Shown here: piece after piece, positions 33,196 to 42,314 of the stretch | How the letters are laid out: each line of letters opens with the position of its first letter | Numbering within the stretch: the stretch's first letter is position 1 | NCBI GenBank assembly: GCA_964343505.1 | Contig: CAYFJU010000014.1 | Coordinates: 1-48,050 of the forward strand | Reading direction: 5' to 3' | Source of the DNA: TCS55 sp964343505 | Lineage (GTDB): Bacteria > Fidelibacterota > Marinisomatia > Marinisomatales > TCS55 | DNA length: 48,050 bases | The notes under the pieces: generated by a model | What the model saw: only the letters and a program-made list of their open reading frames with translations | Told to the model about the DNA's origin: nothing | Databases searched by the model: none | Position numbers and translations under genes: made by a program

Positions 33196-35250
33196 ATGAA
33201 CTTCTCATTCCTCCATGAAGCAGATTTAATCCTGTGGTTAACCCTTGTAGCGGGCTGTGGATTGTTTTTTTATTTATATCGAATTCTTTCCGATGAAAGG
33301 TGGTATCAATTATTATTAGGTTGCCGCATCCTTATTTTTATTACACTGGGACTCATGCTGTTTAACCCGATTCTTAATCTGTCCGGTGAAAAAGAAAAAA
33401 AGCTGGATTGGGCCGTTTTTATTGATAATTCTGCCAGTATTAAATACCACCAGACCCCTTCTTTAAATGCGATTCAATCGGGCATGCAGTCCTTCGTGGA
33501 CCGCTTGGCAGAAAAAAATATTTCTTATCATCTATTTCAATATGCTGACGAAATCCAAAAGGTGAAATCGCCTAACCTTGACGGAAATGGTGTTACCACC
33601 AACTTGGGAATCGTTTCAGAAACAATAAAGAAAAATGAAAATGACCTTGCCGGTGCGGTGATCATTTCCGACGGCTTAATTACCGAAGGTAAAAATCCCA
33701 TTGAAGCATTTAAAGAATTAGATTTTCCCGTTCATACCGTTGGTATTGGTGAGGGCAGTGAACTGGTGGATGTAGCGATTCAAACGATTGATGTGCCCAC
33801 GGTGGTGTTAAAAAGTGACGGTGTGAATGTCAATGTGACCATCCAATCGGTGGGCAATGTCAGTGACCGGCTCAGTGTCTCCCTTTACAAAAACCGTGAA
33901 TTGCTGGGCTCTAAACATATCCGGCTGGTGGGACAAGGATCTAAGAGAGAGGTCAATTTTCGCTTTCGTCCGAAAGATATTGGTAAACAAAAATATGAAG
34001 TGCGTGTTTCATCGGTGGAAGATGAAATTAACATTAAAAACAACCGTCAAAACTTTAACCTGTTGGTTTTAAAGGACCGTTATAAGGTGTCCCTTGTCAC
34101 CGGAAGCCCCAATAAAAATACTTCTGTCTTGAAACGGGTATTAAAACACAATCCACGGATTGAATTGGATCATTTTACCCGGATAACGGAAACGCGATTT
34201 CGCCCCGCCATCAAATCCTTTTGGGAAACACCATATGAATTAATCATATTTGATAATTATCCGATTAAACCACTGTCTTCCAATTTTGTCCGAATCCTGG
34301 GAAAAAAAGTATTATCAAACCAGGCGGCCCTCATGTTAATCTCAGGGCCCAACCAGTCCAATGCTTCTTTAAAAGGAATGACACCCATTTTAGGATTGGC
34401 GACGGTGGATAGTACGATTGAATCCAACCCGGTTTATTGGGATTTTGTTGGGGATCAATCGAATGGGGGCGCTGATTTACCGCCCCTGGTTCAAACACTT
34501 TTAGTCACCGGAAAAGACAATTCATCCGACACCTTAGCCATGACTGAATCCGGTTGGCCTTTGTGGATCCGAAATCAAAATGGAAATATCCGCACCATGA
34601 TGTGGACGTCACCGGAAATCAACACCCTCTATTTTCATGATCAAAAATTATCCCGGGATGGATCCTTTTCAACCATTTGGGATCAATCCATGTCCTGGCT
34701 GTTAAAGACCGGCGGTGAACACGAAAACTTCTTCAGACTGAATAAAGATCGATACCAGCAGGGAGAAATGGTCCAGATTACCGGGACACAACCCTTTAAG
34801 CAATCGTCCGATGAATCGAAGAATATTATCATTACCGTAAAGCATGAAGCTGCCGATATGATTACACGGGATATTTTATTTAACATTGAAGAGCAGCGCT
34901 GGGAGGGCGAATTCCGCGCTCCGGGACCGGGAGATTACACTTATTCAATTCAATTTGAGTCTGAGCAGGATCCCATTCAAAGCGGCTCTTTCCAGGTGCT
35001 GGAAAGCCAGATTGAACTCAACCGGGTGCATTTAAATAAAAAACTGCTGACTACCATTTCAAATCAAACCCATAGCCGCTTCTTTATGTGGGACGCACGG
35101 GATAGCCTGTTCAATGAAATCAACCCAAAAGTTCGTCGTGAATTCAAGGCAGAAATCATTAAATTGAGTGAGAGTAGAATCTTATTATTTATCATGATTC
35201 TCCTATTATGTATTGAATGGTATATCCGTCGCAATAGAGGATTATCCTAA
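33196..35250 (+). CDS. Membrane protein with a VWA-like domain
   Basis: Protein of 684 aa of a family with a von Willebrand A-like domain anchored in the inner membrane. Seen: two hydrophobic segments near the N-terminus (about 10-28 and 42-60), then WAVFIDNSASIKY, where DNSAS matches the MIDAS DxSxS metal site, and GAVIISDGLITEG matching the second VWA strand. Residues 190-570 are beta-rich, with an Ig-like region (VNVNVTIQSVGNVSDRLSV) and a globular middle, followed by one TM helix near 660-678 with a basic end RRNRGLS. Similar proteins are found with BatA/BatD or glutamine-amidotransferase-like envelope complexes. The partner is unknown, and an AAA+ MoxR gene is not adjacent. Confidence 0.72.
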   Translation: MNFSFLHEADLILWLTLVAGCGLFFYLYRILSDERWYQLLLGCRILIFITLGLMLFNPILNLSGEKEKKLDWAVFIDNSASIKYHQTPSLNAIQSGMQSFVDRLAEKNISYHLFQYADEIQKVKSPNLDGNGVTTNLGIVSETIKKNENDLAGAVIISDGLITEGKNPIEAFKELDFPVHTVGIGEGSELVDVAIQTIDVPTVVLKSDGVNVNVTIQSVGNVSDRLSVSLYKNRELLGSKHIRLVGQGSKREVNFRFRPKDIGKQKYEVRVSSVEDEINIKNNRQNFNLLVLKDRYKVSLVTGSPNKNTSVLKRVLKHNPRIELDHFTRITETRFRPAIKSFWETPYELIIFDNYPIKPLSSNFVRILGKKVLSNQAALMLISGPNQSNASLKGMTPILGLATVDSTIESNPVYWDFVGDQSNGGADLPPLVQTLLVTGKDNSSDTLAMTESGWPLWIRNQNGNIRTMMWTSPEINTLYFHDQKLSRDGSFSTIWDQSMSWLLKTGGEHENFFRLNKDRYQQGEMVQITGTQPFKQSSDESKNIIITVKHEAADMITRDILFNIEEQRWEGEFRAPGPGDYTYSIQFESEQDPIQSGSFQVLESQIELNRVHLNKKLLTTISNQTHSRFFMWDARDSLFNEINPKVRREFKAEIIKLSESRILLFIMILLLCIEWYIRRNRGLS

Positions 35251-35274
35251 ATTAAACTGCAGAAAGAATTTTCA

Positions 35275-36588
35275 ATGAGGCAAATTACATTTATTGGTAC
35301 GGGATATGTTGGTCTGGTCAGTGGCTCAGGTATTTCCGGATTTGGTCATCATGTGACCTGTACCGATATTGACGGGGATAAAATTGATCGATTAAAGTCA
35401 GGTGAAATTCCCATTTATGAACCAGGACTGGAGTCCCTTGTCACGCAAAATGTAAGCAAGGGACGGCTGCACTTTTCCTCAGATGTTCCCGGGGCGATCC
35501 GGGATTCGGATGTTATTTTCATTGCTGTCGGCACCCCCCAGGGGAGCAATGGTGAGGCGGACTTGGGGGCCGTCGAAGCGGTGGCTAAAACAATCGGTGA
35601 AAATTTAACCGGGTATAAACTCATTTGTACAAAAAGTACGGTCCCCATCGGCACTGGTAAGCGGATTGAAGATATCATTCGTTCGGTCAACCCCAATGCA
35701 GATTTTGATTATGTTTCGAATCCGGAATTTTTAAGGGAAGGGGCCGCGGTGAAGGATTTTATGCATCCGGACCGTATCATCATTGGCACGCGCACCCCCA
35801 AAGCACTTGAAGCGATGCGCGAAGTATATCGGCCCCTGTATATCAATGAAACACCCATTGTTTCTACTTCGGTTGAAACGGCCGAAATGATCAAGTATGC
35901 CGCCAATGCATTCCTGGCCTTGAAGATCAGTTATATTAATGAAATTGCCAATTTGTGCGAAGCCGTTGGGGCCGACGTCCATGAAGTGGCAAAGGCTATG
36001 GGTCTGGATGGCCGCATCAGCCCGAAATTTTTACACCCGGGGCCCGGATTTGGCGGTTCCTGTTTTCCCAAGGATACCCACGCCCTGGCGGCCACAGGCC
36101 GCAAAAACAACAGCCCTTTACCCACGATTGAAGCAGCCATTGAAACAAATGAATCTCAAAAGGGCCGCATGGTGGACAAATTAGAACGGCTCCTGAATGG
36201 TGAACTGAATGGCAAAACGGTGGCTGTCCTGGGCTTGGCCTTTAAGCCCCAAACAGATGATGTGCGCGAGGCCGCTTCCAGAGTGATTATACCCACACTG
36301 GTGGAATCGGGAATCGCGGTCCAGGCCTACGACCCCATTGCCATGGGAAATTTTAAAAATCATCACCCCGATATTCAATATTCTGATTCCTGGCAGGAGG
36401 TGGTAAAGGGGGTGGATGCCTGTATGATTCTGACCGAATGGAATGAATTCCGCGGGATGGACCTCGTTGAATTAAAAGGCTTAATGAAAACGCCCATTGT
36501 ACTCGATACAAAAAATATTTTAAGCATCCACCAATTGGATGCCTTGGGTTTCACCTATGACAATGTGGGCCGGAAGCAATCCCCATGA
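35275..36588 (+). CDS. ugd: UDP-glucose 6-dehydrogenase
   Basis: NAD-dependent enzyme making UDP-glucuronate, a precursor for acidic capsule, LPS or exopolysaccharide sugars. Seen: the Rossmann motif GTGYVGLVSG (residues 7-16), VGTPQGSNGEADLG, EMIKYAANAFLALKISYINE, and the catalytic cysteine in FGGSCFPKDTHAL. 437 aa. The stop overlaps rfbC, suggesting a small surface-polysaccharide pair within a housekeeping run. UDP-ManNAc or GDP-mannose dehydrogenases are similar, but the GSCFPKD motif and length favour UDP-glucose. Confidence 0.94.
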   Translation: MRQITFIGTGYVGLVSGSGISGFGHHVTCTDIDGDKIDRLKSGEIPIYEPGLESLVTQNVSKGRLHFSSDVPGAIRDSDVIFIAVGTPQGSNGEADLGAVEAVAKTIGENLTGYKLICTKSTVPIGTGKRIEDIIRSVNPNADFDYVSNPEFLREGAAVKDFMHPDRIIIGTRTPKALEAMREVYRPLYINETPIVSTSVETAEMIKYAANAFLALKISYINEIANLCEAVGADVHEVAKAMGLDGRISPKFLHPGPGFGGSCFPKDTHALAATGRKNNSPLPTIEAAIETNESQKGRMVDKLERLLNGELNGKTVAVLGLAFKPQTDDVREAASRVIIPTLVESGIAVQAYDPIAMGNFKNHHPDIQYSDSWQEVVKGVDACMILTEWNEFRGMDLVELKGLMKTPIVLDTKNILSIHQLDALGFTYDNVGRKQSP

Positions 36589-37148
36589 AGGTAAGCAAAA
36601 CATCCATCCCCGGGGTGGTTAAAATTCAGCCTAAAGTGCACAAGGATCAACGGGGCTATTTTTTTGAATTCTTTAAAATATCCGATTTTGAGAAACATGG
36701 ATTACCCAAAAATTTTGTTCAGGATAACCAAGCCAAATCATCCCGGGGTGTCCTGCGCGGTTTGCATTACCAATTGGACCATGCCCAGGGGAAGTTGGTT
36801 TGGGTGAGCCGGGGAAAAGTTTTGGACGTGGCGGTAGATATCCGGCGGGGATCGCCTACCTTTGGTCATTATGAGTCAGCCATTCTGGATGATGAAAGCC
36901 ATACCCGCTTTTACATTCCACCGGGATTCGCCCATGGTTACTATGTGTTATCAGAATCGGCTGTTTTCCAATACAAATGCACCGATTTGTACCACCCGGA
37001 AGATGAATATGGCCTCCATTGGGATGACCCTGAAATTGGAATTGAATGGGGGAATGGCGATAAATTGGTGTCTGCAAAAGATCGTATTCTACCCCATTTA
37101 AAAGAGATGGACCCAAAATTGTTACCCCCATATTTTAAGGAAAATTAA
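36585..37148 (+). CDS. rfbC: dTDP-4-dehydrorhamnose 3,5-epimerase
   Basis: Cupin-fold epimerase of the dTDP-L-rhamnose pathway for O-antigen or glycan synthesis, 187 aa. Seen: RGYFFEFFKISDFEKHG, the active-site RGLHYQLDHAQGKLVWV with the conserved histidine, VAVDIRRGSPTFG, and FYIPPGFAHGYYVLSE, then GIEWGNGDKLVSAKD. The other three genes of the pathway (rfbA, rfbB, rfbD) are not in this window. It overlaps ugd by four bases and abuts serS with no gap. Confidence 0.95.
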   Translation: MKVSKTSIPGVVKIQPKVHKDQRGYFFEFFKISDFEKHGLPKNFVQDNQAKSSRGVLRGLHYQLDHAQGKLVWVSRGKVLDVAVDIRRGSPTFGHYESAILDDESHTRFYIPPGFAHGYYVLSESAVFQYKCTDLYHPEDEYGLHWDDPEIGIEWGNGDKLVSAKDRILPHLKEMDPKLLPPYFKEN

Positions 37149-38417
37149 ATGTTGCCGATTGATATCATCCGCAATAATCCCACAGAGATAGCCCGGCGAT
37201 TGGCTTTGAAGGGTGAGAACCATTCTATCGACGAGATCATCAAATTGGATGAATCATACAGAGCCGATTTGGGACAGGCGAATGCGTTGCGGGCCCGGCG
37301 GAATAAAGCTTCAGAAGCAATCGCCCAGGCCAAGCGGGCCAAGGAGAATGCGGATGAGGCCATAAAGGCCATGCGTGAAGTTTCACAGCAGATCAAGGAA
37401 CTGGAGGAGAAAACACAGGCATCCAAAGCAGGACTGGACGAACTGCTCCTGAAGCTTCCCAATTTACCCCATGCATCCGTTCCCTCAGGTAAGGATGAAA
37501 AAGATAATCCATTGGTGCGGGAATGGGGAGAAACACCGGACAGAGATTTTGAGATTAAAGCGCACCTCGAATTAGGGGAGTCCCTAGGCCTCTTTGATTT
37601 TGAACGGGGGGCGAAAATTTCCGGTTCCGGTTTTCCGCTTTATACGGGTCAAGGCGCCAAATTGGAACGGGCATTAATTAATTATATGTTGGATGTCCAA
37701 ACGGAACAGCACGGTTATAAAGAAATTTTTCCGCCTTTCATGGTTCGTTCCGAAGCACCGCTGACAACCGGCAATCTTCCCAAATTTGGTGAAGATATGT
37801 ATCCTTCTGAAAAGGATGGCCTTTGGCTGATTCCCACGGCGGAAGTGCCTGTAACTAATATCCATCAGAATGAAATTTTGACCGAAGACCAGCTGCCGAT
37901 TAATTATAGCGCCTATTCGGCCTGTTTCCGGCGCGAGGCCGGTTCCTACGGCAAAGATACACGGGGATTTTTAAGGCTGCATCAATTCAATAAAGTCGAA
38001 TTAGTCAAATTTGTCAAACCGGAAAATTCCTATGATGAATTGGAAAAACTGGTGGTGCATGCGGAGGCCATTCTGCAATCATTGGGTTTAAAATACCGTG
38101 TGATTGAATTGTGTACCGGTGATTTGAGTTTTGCCGCGGCCAAATGTTATGATCTTGAACTGTGGGCCCCGGGGGAACAAAAATGGCTGGAAGTATCCTC
38201 CTGCAGTAATTTTGAAGATTTCCAGGCGCGGCGGGGCAATATTCGCTACCGCAAGACAACCGATAAAAAAGTGGAATTCGTCCATACTCTGAATGGCAGC
38301 GGCGTGGCCACCCCGCGCTTACTGGTGGCCTTGTTAGAGACCTATCAAAATGAGGATGGTACCATTTCCATCCCGGAAGCACTTCAATCTTATGTCGGCG
38401 CGGAGGTCCTCGATTAA
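37149..38417 (+). CDS. serS: Serine--tRNA ligase
   Basis: Class II aminoacyl-tRNA synthetase for serine, 422 aa. Seen: an N-terminal coiled-coil arm (residues 25-100, rich in Ala, Lys, Glu) that holds the long variable arm of tRNA-Ser, motif 2 in FRREAGSYGKDTRGFLRLHQF, ELCTGDLSFAAAKCYDLELW, SSCSNFEDFQARR and motif 3 with NGSGVATPRLLVALLE. All catalytic residues appear intact. It starts directly after rfbC, and its 3' end overlaps plsC. Confidence 0.97.
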   Translation: MLPIDIIRNNPTEIARRLALKGENHSIDEIIKLDESYRADLGQANALRARRNKASEAIAQAKRAKENADEAIKAMREVSQQIKELEEKTQASKAGLDELLLKLPNLPHASVPSGKDEKDNPLVREWGETPDRDFEIKAHLELGESLGLFDFERGAKISGSGFPLYTGQGAKLERALINYMLDVQTEQHGYKEIFPPFMVRSEAPLTTGNLPKFGEDMYPSEKDGLWLIPTAEVPVTNIHQNEILTEDQLPINYSAYSACFRREAGSYGKDTRGFLRLHQFNKVELVKFVKPENSYDELEKLVVHAEAILQSLGLKYRVIELCTGDLSFAAAKCYDLELWAPGEQKWLEVSSCSNFEDFQARRGNIRYRKTTDKKVEFVHTLNGSGVATPRLLVALLETYQNEDGTISIPEALQSYVGAEVLD

Positions 38418-39135
38418 TTTTCGGTCCATCTGGTTTATCCTCAATGTGGTCCTGTGGACCGTAGTCCTGGCTATAGTCGGTATAGTTGGTTCTCTGTTCG
38501 AATGGCGGGGTAAATTTTTAAGCTGGATCGCCCAGGCCTGGGCCAAGCTTTTACTGGCCGTCGGCGGTATCCAATACCGGGTTGTGGGGTTGGAAAATTT
38601 AGACCCCGATGGTCATTACGTGTTTGCGGCGAACCACGAATCAGCCATAGATATACCCCTGGTATTTGGGGGGCTGCCCTACCACCTTGTGGCGATTGCC
38701 AAAATTGAACTGAAACGAATTCCCATTTTTGGCTGGGCCATGATGGCCGGGGGGCATTTTTTTGTCGATCGAAGAAATCATTCAAAAGCCTTAAATTCCC
38801 TGGAAAAAGCGAAAGCATCCATGGCGAAAAATCCGCGCTCAATTATCATATTTCCGGAAGGAACCCGCTCATTAAACGGAGAAATAAAACGCTTTAAAAA
38901 GGGAGGGCTTGTATTGGCCCTGAATATGGGTACACCTGTGGTACCGGTCGCCGTATGCGGTACAGGAGATGCCCTCAAAAAGAAAGGCCTCACCCTCAAT
39001 CGCCAAACACTCGAATTGCGCATTGGCAAACCGATTGAAACCGTTAATATCCATTATGATGACCGCAATCAATTTGTAGCGGATGTGAGAGAAAAAGTTG
39101 TGGCATTAAGAGACCGGGGGCCCGATGCTGCCTAA
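38392..39135 (+). CDS. plsC: 1-acyl-sn-glycerol-3-phosphate acyltransferase PlsC
   Basis: Membrane enzyme converting lysophosphatidate to phosphatidate. The start MSARRSSINF is preferred (26-base overlap with serS); an ATG at 38350 would extend the overlap to 68 bases. Seen: an N-terminal TM segment (SIWFILNVVLWTVVLAIVG), the catalytic NHESAIDIP (HX4D), FFVDRRNHSKAL, and FPEGTRSLNGEIKRFKKGG of the phosphate-binding motif. The length of about 247 aa fits PlsC. It overlaps the following DUF2851 gene by 11 bases. Confidence 0.92.
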   Translation: MSARRSSINFRSIWFILNVVLWTVVLAIVGIVGSLFEWRGKFLSWIAQAWAKLLLAVGGIQYRVVGLENLDPDGHYVFAANHESAIDIPLVFGGLPYHLVAIAKIELKRIPIFGWAMMAGGHFFVDRRNHSKALNSLEKAKASMAKNPRSIIIFPEGTRSLNGEIKRFKKGGLVLALNMGTPVVPVAVCGTGDALKKKGLTLNRQTLELRIGKPIETVNIHYDDRNQFVADVREKVVALRDRGPDAA

Positions 39136-40201
39136 AAGAAAATATCGAAATCCCGATCAGATTCCGCTGCAGGGTGGGGAAGTTTTTGATGCACCCATAT
39201 ATGAAAAGGCCATTCTAGATACCTGGCTTAGGGTAAAGCCTGGCACCATTTTCAATGACATTCATGGTTCCCCGATCATGGTCATCAACCCCGGTATCAT
39301 CAACCATAATGAAGGGCCCGATATTTATCAGGCAGTCATATTTGCTGATGGGAAATTCATCACCGGAAATATAGAATGCCACGTCCGCGCCAGGGATTGG
39401 TATTACCATGGCCATGAAGGAGATCCGAAATACCAGAACATTATACTGCATATTACCGGAATCCCCGATCAAGCGGATGATCAATTGAACCGCCGGCTGA
39501 TTCATTTAAGCCCCCAGGGGGCGGCTCTGAGCTGTGATCTTCATCGGTCCAATGCCCGTCTTTCCAAGGAAAAATCGATTGTCGAATTCGGATTGGATCG
39601 CTGGTTCAGGCGAGTGCAGCAGTATCAATCCCATCACTGGAAAGAATATGCCCTAAAAGATAGTTTCAGGCTGTTGGGCAAAGGGGGGAATGAAGCAAAT
39701 TTCCTTCGCGTGCTTGATTTGTTTCAGCAGGGGCTTGCGCCGAATGATGCGGCCTGGCCCGTAATCCAATGGCGCCACCGTGGGATCCGCCCGGGGGGCT
39801 GGCCCGAAAAACGGATTTTAGTTGCCCAGCACATGTTCAAATTGATCAATGCCTTTAGCGGGCCACCCGTTCACATTCCATCCCGAATGAAATTACAGGT
39901 CAGTCAAAATTTATATGTGGAATTGACCGGTAATATTTTCAACCCCTTAGCGGCCGCTGCTTGTCTTCAGCAGGGGGGCTATGAATCATACCAGCGCCTG
40001 AAGCTGGATTGGCTCAATTTAAAACTGGGCTATAGTTATAAGCGCTTCGAAAGACAGTTCAGTTCGGTGCTGACGGCCAGTCAACTCAAATCCTTTCCCA
40101 TCCTCCAAGGCTTGCTTGAATTGGAGCAGTTATTCTGTAAAGCGCAGCATTGTATTGTATGCCCCCTCAAAAAATCATATGGCCATCTGGACCAGGGCTG
40201 A
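39125..40201 (+). CDS. DUF2851 family protein
   Basis: Protein of 358 aa of a family common in Bacteroidetes and relatives, function unknown. Seen: near the start, GIINHNEGPDIYQAVIFADG and GNIECHVRARDWYYHGH are the recognisable family signature, which places His, Asp and Glu residues as in PD-(D/E)XK-like folds; a nuclease-like activity is therefore only an idea. The C-terminus carries a CIVCPLKKS cysteine pair. The plus-strand operon continues from plsC, and the rfaE2 start lies inside its last 23 bases. Confidence 0.82.
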   Translation: MLPKRKYRNPDQIPLQGGEVFDAPIYEKAILDTWLRVKPGTIFNDIHGSPIMVINPGIINHNEGPDIYQAVIFADGKFITGNIECHVRARDWYYHGHEGDPKYQNIILHITGIPDQADDQLNRRLIHLSPQGAALSCDLHRSNARLSKEKSIVEFGLDRWFRRVQQYQSHHWKEYALKDSFRLLGKGGNEANFLRVLDLFQQGLAPNDAAWPVIQWRHRGIRPGGWPEKRILVAQHMFKLINAFSGPPVHIPSRMKLQVSQNLYVELTGNIFNPLAAAACLQQGGYESYQRLKLDWLNLKLGYSYKRFERQFSSVLTASQLKSFPILQGLLELEQLFCKAQHCIVCPLKKSYGHLDQG

Positions 40202-40673
40202 AGCACAGCAAAAAATCACCCAATTAAAAACAGCCGGAAACAAGGTTGTTTTTACCAATGGGTGCTTTGATATCCTGCACCGCGGCCATACCACTTACTT
40301 GAGAGCGGCCAGGGACCTGGGGGATTTTTTAATCATCGGACTCAACTCAAATGAATCGGTGAAACAACTCAAAGGACCCGGACGGCCCATCAATCCCGAA
40401 GCAGATCGCGGTGCGGTGCTGCTGGCCCTGGATTGTGTTGATGCGGTGGTGGTTTTTCGCGAAGAAACACCGCAAGAATTAATCGCTGATCTCTTGCCGG
40501 ACGTGTTAGTGAAAGGCGGCGATTATACCAAAGATGAGATCGCCGGAGCGGCGGAAGTGGAAGCCAACGGCGGTAAAGTGGTCATTCTGCCCTTTTTAGA
40601 AGGATACAGTACCACAAAAATACTCCAAAAACAGGCGGGAAAAGGCTTGACTGGGGAAGGTCCAGACAGCTAA
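40179..40673 (+). CDS. rfaE2: D-glycero-beta-D-manno-heptose 1-phosphate adenylyltransferase
   Basis: Activates heptose-1-phosphate with ATP to ADP-heptose for the LPS inner core. The start MAIWTRAEAQQK is used; an upstream ATG at 40116 is inside DUF2851 and adds 21 unlikely residues. Seen: the nucleotidyltransferase motif TNGCFDILHRGHTTYL with the HxGH element (HRGH), LNSNESVKQLKGPGRP and KGGDYTKDEI. At about 164 aa it equals the C-terminal half of HldE, without the kinase half, so the separate kinase (HldA/RfaE1) must be elsewhere. This supports a Gram-negative, heptose-containing LPS. Confidence 0.92.
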   Translation: MAIWTRAEAQQKITQLKTAGNKVVFTNGCFDILHRGHTTYLRAARDLGDFLIIGLNSNESVKQLKGPGRPINPEADRGAVLLALDCVDAVVVFREETPQELIADLLPDVLVKGGDYTKDEIAGAAEVEANGGKVVILPFLEGYSTTKILQKQAGKGLTGEGPDS

Positions 40674-40703
40674 TTTCGCCAACTAAATTTACCCTAAATA
40701 TTC

Positions 40704-42314
40704 ATGAAACAGACATTTACAAGAATTTTAATCCTGCCGGTGCTGGCCCTAAGTTTTGGTCTATCTCAAGAACAGAAACTGGCCCAACCCGCCCAGGAGC
40801 ATTATGAAAACGGAAACGGGTTTGACCAAAGTCAAAACCGTTTACCGCAGCTTTTGCGTGACATAAAAGTGTTACTGTCCGACGCGCTGATCGCCGACGT
40901 GATGGAGGATACCCTGGAAGTCGTCTATACCCTGAACCGCATTTTTGATTTCTTAACTGAAGCGGATCAATATGGAGATATGAATGATGAGGACCGGGAG
41001 GAATTCAACCGGTTCGAGGAATCGCTGGTGGAACTTTACACCCACCGCTTCAATACCTTGGATAAGGAAGACGCGGCCATTACGGCAGAACATTTGCGGA
41101 TGGATCTCACTTCAATGACGGAGCCATTAGAAGTGGAAATGGGAGCTTCTCAGTTCACGGTCATCGAAGACAGGGACGGACATATCCCCTTGGTTCGTAA
41201 TAAAAAAGTGGACCAGGTGATCAATTATTTCCAGACAAAAGGGAAACGGCAATTTGAAATTTGGCTCGAACGCCTGGAAGTCTATGGCCCAATGATTTCA
41301 CAAATCCTTGAAGAATGTAACCTGCCACCTGAATTGCTTTACCTGGCCATGATTGAATCGGGCTTGAATCCCAAGGCCTATTCTAAAGCAGCCGCCAACG
41401 GCATGTGGCAATTCATTTATTCCACCGGAAAATTGTACGGATTAGAGCGGACTTGGTATGTGGATGAACGGCGTGATCCAGAAAAAGCGACCCGTGCGGC
41501 CTGCGCCTATCTCACCGATTTGTACGATGAATTTGATAATTGGTATTTGGCCCTGGCCGCTTATAATGCCGGTGAAGGGCGGATTCGCAGAGGCACCCGC
41601 CTGCATCAAACATCGGACTTTTGGCAGCTCCATTCTCTGCCCCGGGAAACACGGAACTATATTCCATATTTTTTAGCCGCCACCATCATTGCCAAAGAAC
41701 CGGAAAAATACGGTTTTTATGTAAAGGAGAAAAAACAACTTCCTTTAGCCTATGACCTTGTTACGATTGAAAAGAGCGCCGACCTCACTGTTCTGGCCAG
41801 ATCGGCAGAGACCTCCTTTAAAACCATCCAGGCATTGAATCCTGAATTGCGTCAATCGGCGACCCCGAAAGATGAATATGCGCTGAAGATTCCAAAAGGG
41901 AAGAAAGATTTATTCATCAAGAATTATAATGCACTGCCGGAGAATGAACGTTTCGCACCCCAATTCATTGCCCATAAAGTCCGCAATGGTGAAAGCCTAT
42001 GGACCATTGCTAAAAAGTATCGCGTATCCATCCACGATTTAGCGGCCGTCAATAAACTGAAAAACCGCAGTATGATTCGGATTGGTCGGAAACTGACCAT
42101 TCCGGTGCCGGGGATGAATCTGGCTTCTATGCCTGTTTCAACCATGCCTGGTTATAATAAGGTGTCTTATAAGGTCAGGAAAGGCGATACCCTGGGCCAT
42201 ATTGCGGAAGATTATGGCACCCGCGCATCTACGATCAGGAAGTGGAATGGCCTCAAATACGGTCAGCATATTTATCCCGGACAAAAATTAACATTATGGA
42301 TCAGACAAGGCTAA
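40704..42314 (+). CDS. MltD-like lytic transglycosylase with two LysM domains
   Basis: Exported peptidoglycan lytic transglycosylase of 536 aa. Seen: a signal peptide (residues 1-21), a helical region to about 180, then the SLT domain with LPPELLYLAMIESGLNP (catalytic Glu in IESG), AANGMWQF, ALAAYNAGEGRI and RETRNYIPYFLAA. Two C-terminal LysM modules follow: HKVRNGESLWTIAKKYRVS (about 427-470) and YKVRKGDTLGHIAEDYGTR (about 490-535), which bind glycan. The order SLT then LysM matches MltD. The end overlaps the sppA start by 19 bases. Confidence 0.93.
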   Translation: MKQTFTRILILPVLALSFGLSQEQKLAQPAQEHYENGNGFDQSQNRLPQLLRDIKVLLSDALIADVMEDTLEVVYTLNRIFDFLTEADQYGDMNDEDREEFNRFEESLVELYTHRFNTLDKEDAAITAEHLRMDLTSMTEPLEVEMGASQFTVIEDRDGHIPLVRNKKVDQVINYFQTKGKRQFEIWLERLEVYGPMISQILEECNLPPELLYLAMIESGLNPKAYSKAAANGMWQFIYSTGKLYGLERTWYVDERRDPEKATRAACAYLTDLYDEFDNWYLALAAYNAGEGRIRRGTRLHQTSDFWQLHSLPRETRNYIPYFLAATIIAKEPEKYGFYVKEKKQLPLAYDLVTIEKSADLTVLARSAETSFKTIQALNPELRQSATPKDEYALKIPKGKKDLFIKNYNALPENERFAPQFIAHKVRNGESLWTIAKKYRVSIHDLAAVNKLKNRSMIRIGRKLTIPVPGMNLASMPVSTMPGYNKVSYKVRKGDTLGHIAEDYGTRASTIRKWNGLKYGQHIYPGQKLTLWIRQG

